Source of the DNA: JBNKFQ01 sp050289385
GTDB lineage: Bacteria > Pseudomonadota > Gammaproteobacteria > Pseudomonadales > Porticoccaceae
Direction: 5' to 3'
NCBI GenBank assembly: GCA_050289385.1
Contig: JBNKFQ010000276.1
Coordinates: 1-18,766, forward strand
DNA length: 18,766 bases
Shown here: positions 17,002 through 18,766 of the stretch, in pieces
Numbering within the stretch: the stretch's first letter is position 1
Layout: every line of letters begins with the position of its first letter
Program-made: the position numbers and the translations under genes
Notes under the pieces: model-generated
Told to the model about the DNA's origin: nothing
Seen by the model: only the letters and a program-made list of their open reading frames with translations
Database searches by the model: none

Positions 17002-17030
17002 TTGACAATAATTCATCAGGCTCTTAACGT
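17002..17030 (+). promoter_or_regulatory. Possible nagZ promoter
   Basis: A perfect TTGACA (17002-17007) is followed after exactly 17 bp by TAACGT (17025-17030), a poor -10. It lies 41 bp before the nagZ start in the 186-bp divergent gap shared with the lipoprotein gene. Confidence 0.45.
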
Positions 17031-17071
17031 GCTCCCTTTTAAATCACTAACAACTCCGGCAGAGTCTTTGT

Positions 17072-18106
17072 ATGTCAACTGGCCCGTTAATGCTAGATTT
17101 GGAGGGCACAAATCTCACCACTGAGGAGCGCGCACTTCTGTTGCGACCGGCAGTAGGAGGCGTGATCTTCTTCGCCCGTAATTTTGAATCCCGTGAACAA
17201 ATTCAGACACTGGCTTCAGAGATTCGCGAGGTCAGGGCTGATATGCTGTTGGCGGTAGATCAGGAGGGCGGCCGTGTACAACGGTTCAGGGCCGGCTTTA
17301 CTCGCCTGCCGCCAATGCAGGTGCTGGGTGACCTTGCCAGGCAAAATCCGGATCAAGGCTTGCAATTGTGCCATGACACGGGCTGGTTGATGGCCAGTGA
17401 GATCCTGGCGTGTGGCATCGACTTCAGTTTTGCGCCGGTACTGGATGTTGACCGGGATACCTGCGAAGTTATCGGCGACCGGTCATTTTCCGATGATCCA
17501 CAACATATGGTCCACTGCGCCCGCGCCTTTATCGCCGGCATGCACGAGGCTGGCATGGCTGCCACAGGCAAGCATTTTCCCGGCCATGGTTCGGTGCTTG
17601 CGGACAGCCACCTTGAAACGCCTTACGATAACCGGGACATGAGCGCAGTGCGTGGCCGCGATTTAGTGCCGTTCCAGGCTCTGTCTGGCGACCTGGATGC
17701 CATTATGCCTGCGCATATGGTATTCCCGGAGATCGACTCCCGTTCGGTGGGCTTTTCACCGTACTGGCTGCAGGACGTGCTGCGTGGTGAGCTGGGTTTT
17801 CAGGGAGTGATATTCAGTGACGATCTGTCCATGAAAGGCGCCGATATTGCCGGTGGTTATGCCGACAAGGCGAAGCTGGCCCTGTCTGCCGGTTGCGATA
17901 TGGTGCTGGTGTGTAACAATCGGGCTGGAGCGCTGGAAGTTCTGGATATGTTGGAACATATGTTGGAACAACAGACAATACAACCTGCGGAACGCCTGGC
18001 GACAATGGCGTCCAGATCCAAACAGGAATGGAGTGAATTGACGTCGACCGATCGCTATTGTCGAATTCAGCGGCAAATTGATCAACTCACGGAACAACAC
18101 AAATAA
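17072..18106 (+). CDS. nagZ: Beta-N-acetylglucosaminidase NagZ (GH3)
   Basis: A cytoplasmic enzyme of murein recycling that removes GlcNAc from GlcNAc-1,6-anhydroMurNAc peptides. Where an AmpR/AmpC system exists, its products induce beta-lactamase. The 344-residue product has the family markers VGGVIFFARNF and VDQEGGRVQR, KHFPGHG with the catalytic His pair (residues 167-173), and the nucleophile Asp in FSDDLSMKGA (residues 248-257). Length is that of typical NagZ and there is no signal peptide. The SD is weak. The MscS gene follows after 36 bp on the same strand, so the two are probably cotranscribed. In Pseudomonas nagZ lies close to lexA; here about 10 kb separate them. Confidence 0.97.
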   Translation: MSTGPLMLDLEGTNLTTEERALLLRPAVGGVIFFARNFESREQIQTLASEIREVRADMLLAVDQEGGRVQRFRAGFTRLPPMQVLGDLARQNPDQGLQLCHDTGWLMASEILACGIDFSFAPVLDVDRDTCEVIGDRSFSDDPQHMVHCARAFIAGMHEAGMAATGKHFPGHGSVLADSHLETPYDNRDMSAVRGRDLVPFQALSGDLDAIMPAHMVFPEIDSRSVGFSPYWLQDVLRGELGFQGVIFSDDLSMKGADIAGGYADKAKLALSAGCDMVLVCNNRAGALEVLDMLEHMLEQQTIQPAERLATMASRSKQEWSELTSTDRYCRIQRQIDQLTEQHK

Positions 18107-18142
18107 ACTTGCAAACATGTACAGGAACAAGGTAACGAAATA

Positions 18143-18766
18143 ATGCGGGCACTAGAAAACTGGTTGGCGAATTTCATCAACGAAAGCTATCTGTGGATGG
18201 TGGAAATTTTCCTGATTGTCTTTTCCGCTCTGTTGCTGGGCTATCTGATAAACAAGGTCATTGATGTTCTGGAAAAGCGCGCTGCTCGCACTCCTACCGT
18301 ATGGGATGACGCGCTTATCGAGGCATGTCGAAAGCCCCTGGTGTGGTTGGTGTGGATTTTGGGCGTCAACCTGGCTGCTGCGATTGCTGCGCAAGTGAGT
18401 GGCTCCGATTGGGGTGAATTAATTCCCAAGCTCAACAGAGTGGCAGTTGTTTTTCTCGCCACTCTGTTTTTACTCAACTTTATCAAGCGCGCCGAAAGGA
18501 ATTTCGCCGACGCCAGATACCGACAACCACCGGCCGACGAAACCACCGCCAAAGCGATCAGTAAATTATTGAGAATCTCAGTGGTGATCAGCGCAGTGCT
18601 GATCACTATGCAGGTTTTTAATTACAGTATATCGGGCCTGTTGGCATTTGGTGGCATCGGCGGCATTGCAGTAGGTTTTGCTGCGAAAGACCTGCTGGCC
18701 AATTTTTTTGGCGGCATGATGATCTATTTTGAACGGCCTTTTAAAGTGGGTGACTGGGTGCGCTCG
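18143..18766 (+). CDS. MscS-family mechanosensitive channel, N-terminal part
   Basis: The gene is cut off by the window end: 208 codons are present and no stop is reached. Inner-membrane segments are at about residues 19-38, 66-83, 97-112 and 140-156. The pore-lining helix and start of the beta domain follow: GLLAFGGIGGIAVGFAAKDLLANFF, with the Gly/Ala-rich packing pattern of MscS TM3, then MMIYFERPFKVGDWV. This is larger at the N-terminus than plain E. coli MscS (three helices), so it belongs to a four- or five-helix subgroup. The ATG is preceded by CAAGG at ten bases. Such channels release solutes upon osmotic down-shock. Confidence 0.9.
   Translation, partial: MRALENWLANFINESYLWMVEIFLIVFSALLLGYLINKVIDVLEKRAARTPTVWDDALIEACRKPLVWLVWILGVNLAAAIAAQVSGSDWGELIPKLNRVAVVFLATLFLLNFIKRAERNFADARYRQPPADETTAKAISKLLRISVVISAVLITMQVFNYSISGLLAFGGIGGIAVGFAAKDLLANFFGGMMIYFERPFKVGDWVRS

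Overview
The window reads as a stretch of gammaproteobacterial chromosome. TopA, LexA, NagZ, Slt, Kbl and Tdh all look like gammaproteobacterial proteins: LexA has its cleavage site and catalytic dyad at the E. coli positions, and Kbl and Tdh have their catalytic residues at the E. coli positions. A topA...lexA...nagZ neighbourhood is known from Pseudomonas and relatives, so a Pseudomonadales/Cellvibrionales-type marine or environmental bacterium is the best guess. Genus cannot be read from the sequence. Base composition is moderate, with more AT-rich stretches at about 12.0-14.9 kb and 15.0-16.9 kb.

Layout. (1) 1-2640: a 21-bp inverted repeat, then on the minus strand the lytic transglycosylase slt and a UspA-family protein. 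(2) 2798-8190: a housekeeping block with a membrane-anchored protein of unknown function, topA behind a very good sigma70-type promoter, a small conserved-looking acidic protein, lexA (minus strand) with two abutting LexA boxes, and a LOG-family (TIGR00730) protein. The usual Pseudomonas sulA is not seen. (3) 8249-11776, minus strand: a small DUF6763-like protein, a short asparaginase-domain protein, and the overlapping kbl-tdh pair that converts threonine to glycine. (4) 11777-14962: a 500-bp leader region with a perfect 14-bp hairpin, then a secreted S9-family serine peptidase ending at a textbook terminator. (5) 15011-16885, minus strand: a lipoprotein with calcium-binding thrombospondin type 3-like repeats and what looks like a gingipain/caspase-fold (C25-like) cysteine peptidase domain. 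(6) 17072-18766: nagZ and the start of an MscS-family channel gene that runs off the window.

The most unusual signal is non-coding. Three intergenic gaps within 3 kb (after topA, between lexA and the LOG gene, and after the asparaginase gene) carry imperfect palindromes whose arms are built of degenerate 7-bp units of the type GTYNNAY. In the first, the two arms differ by exactly one missing 7-mer. In the last, six identical 7-mers stand in a row and the repeat supplies the last codons and stop of the neighbouring gene. The three are divergent in sequence but share unit length, palindromic layout and a structured centre. They look like one family of palindromic heptamer elements and are the best candidate for something undescribed.

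Functional links: Slt and NagZ act in murein turnover and recycling. The S9 peptidase, the asparaginase-like protein and Kbl/Tdh suggest peptide and amino-acid use. LexA controls its own gene through two operators overlapping the promoter.
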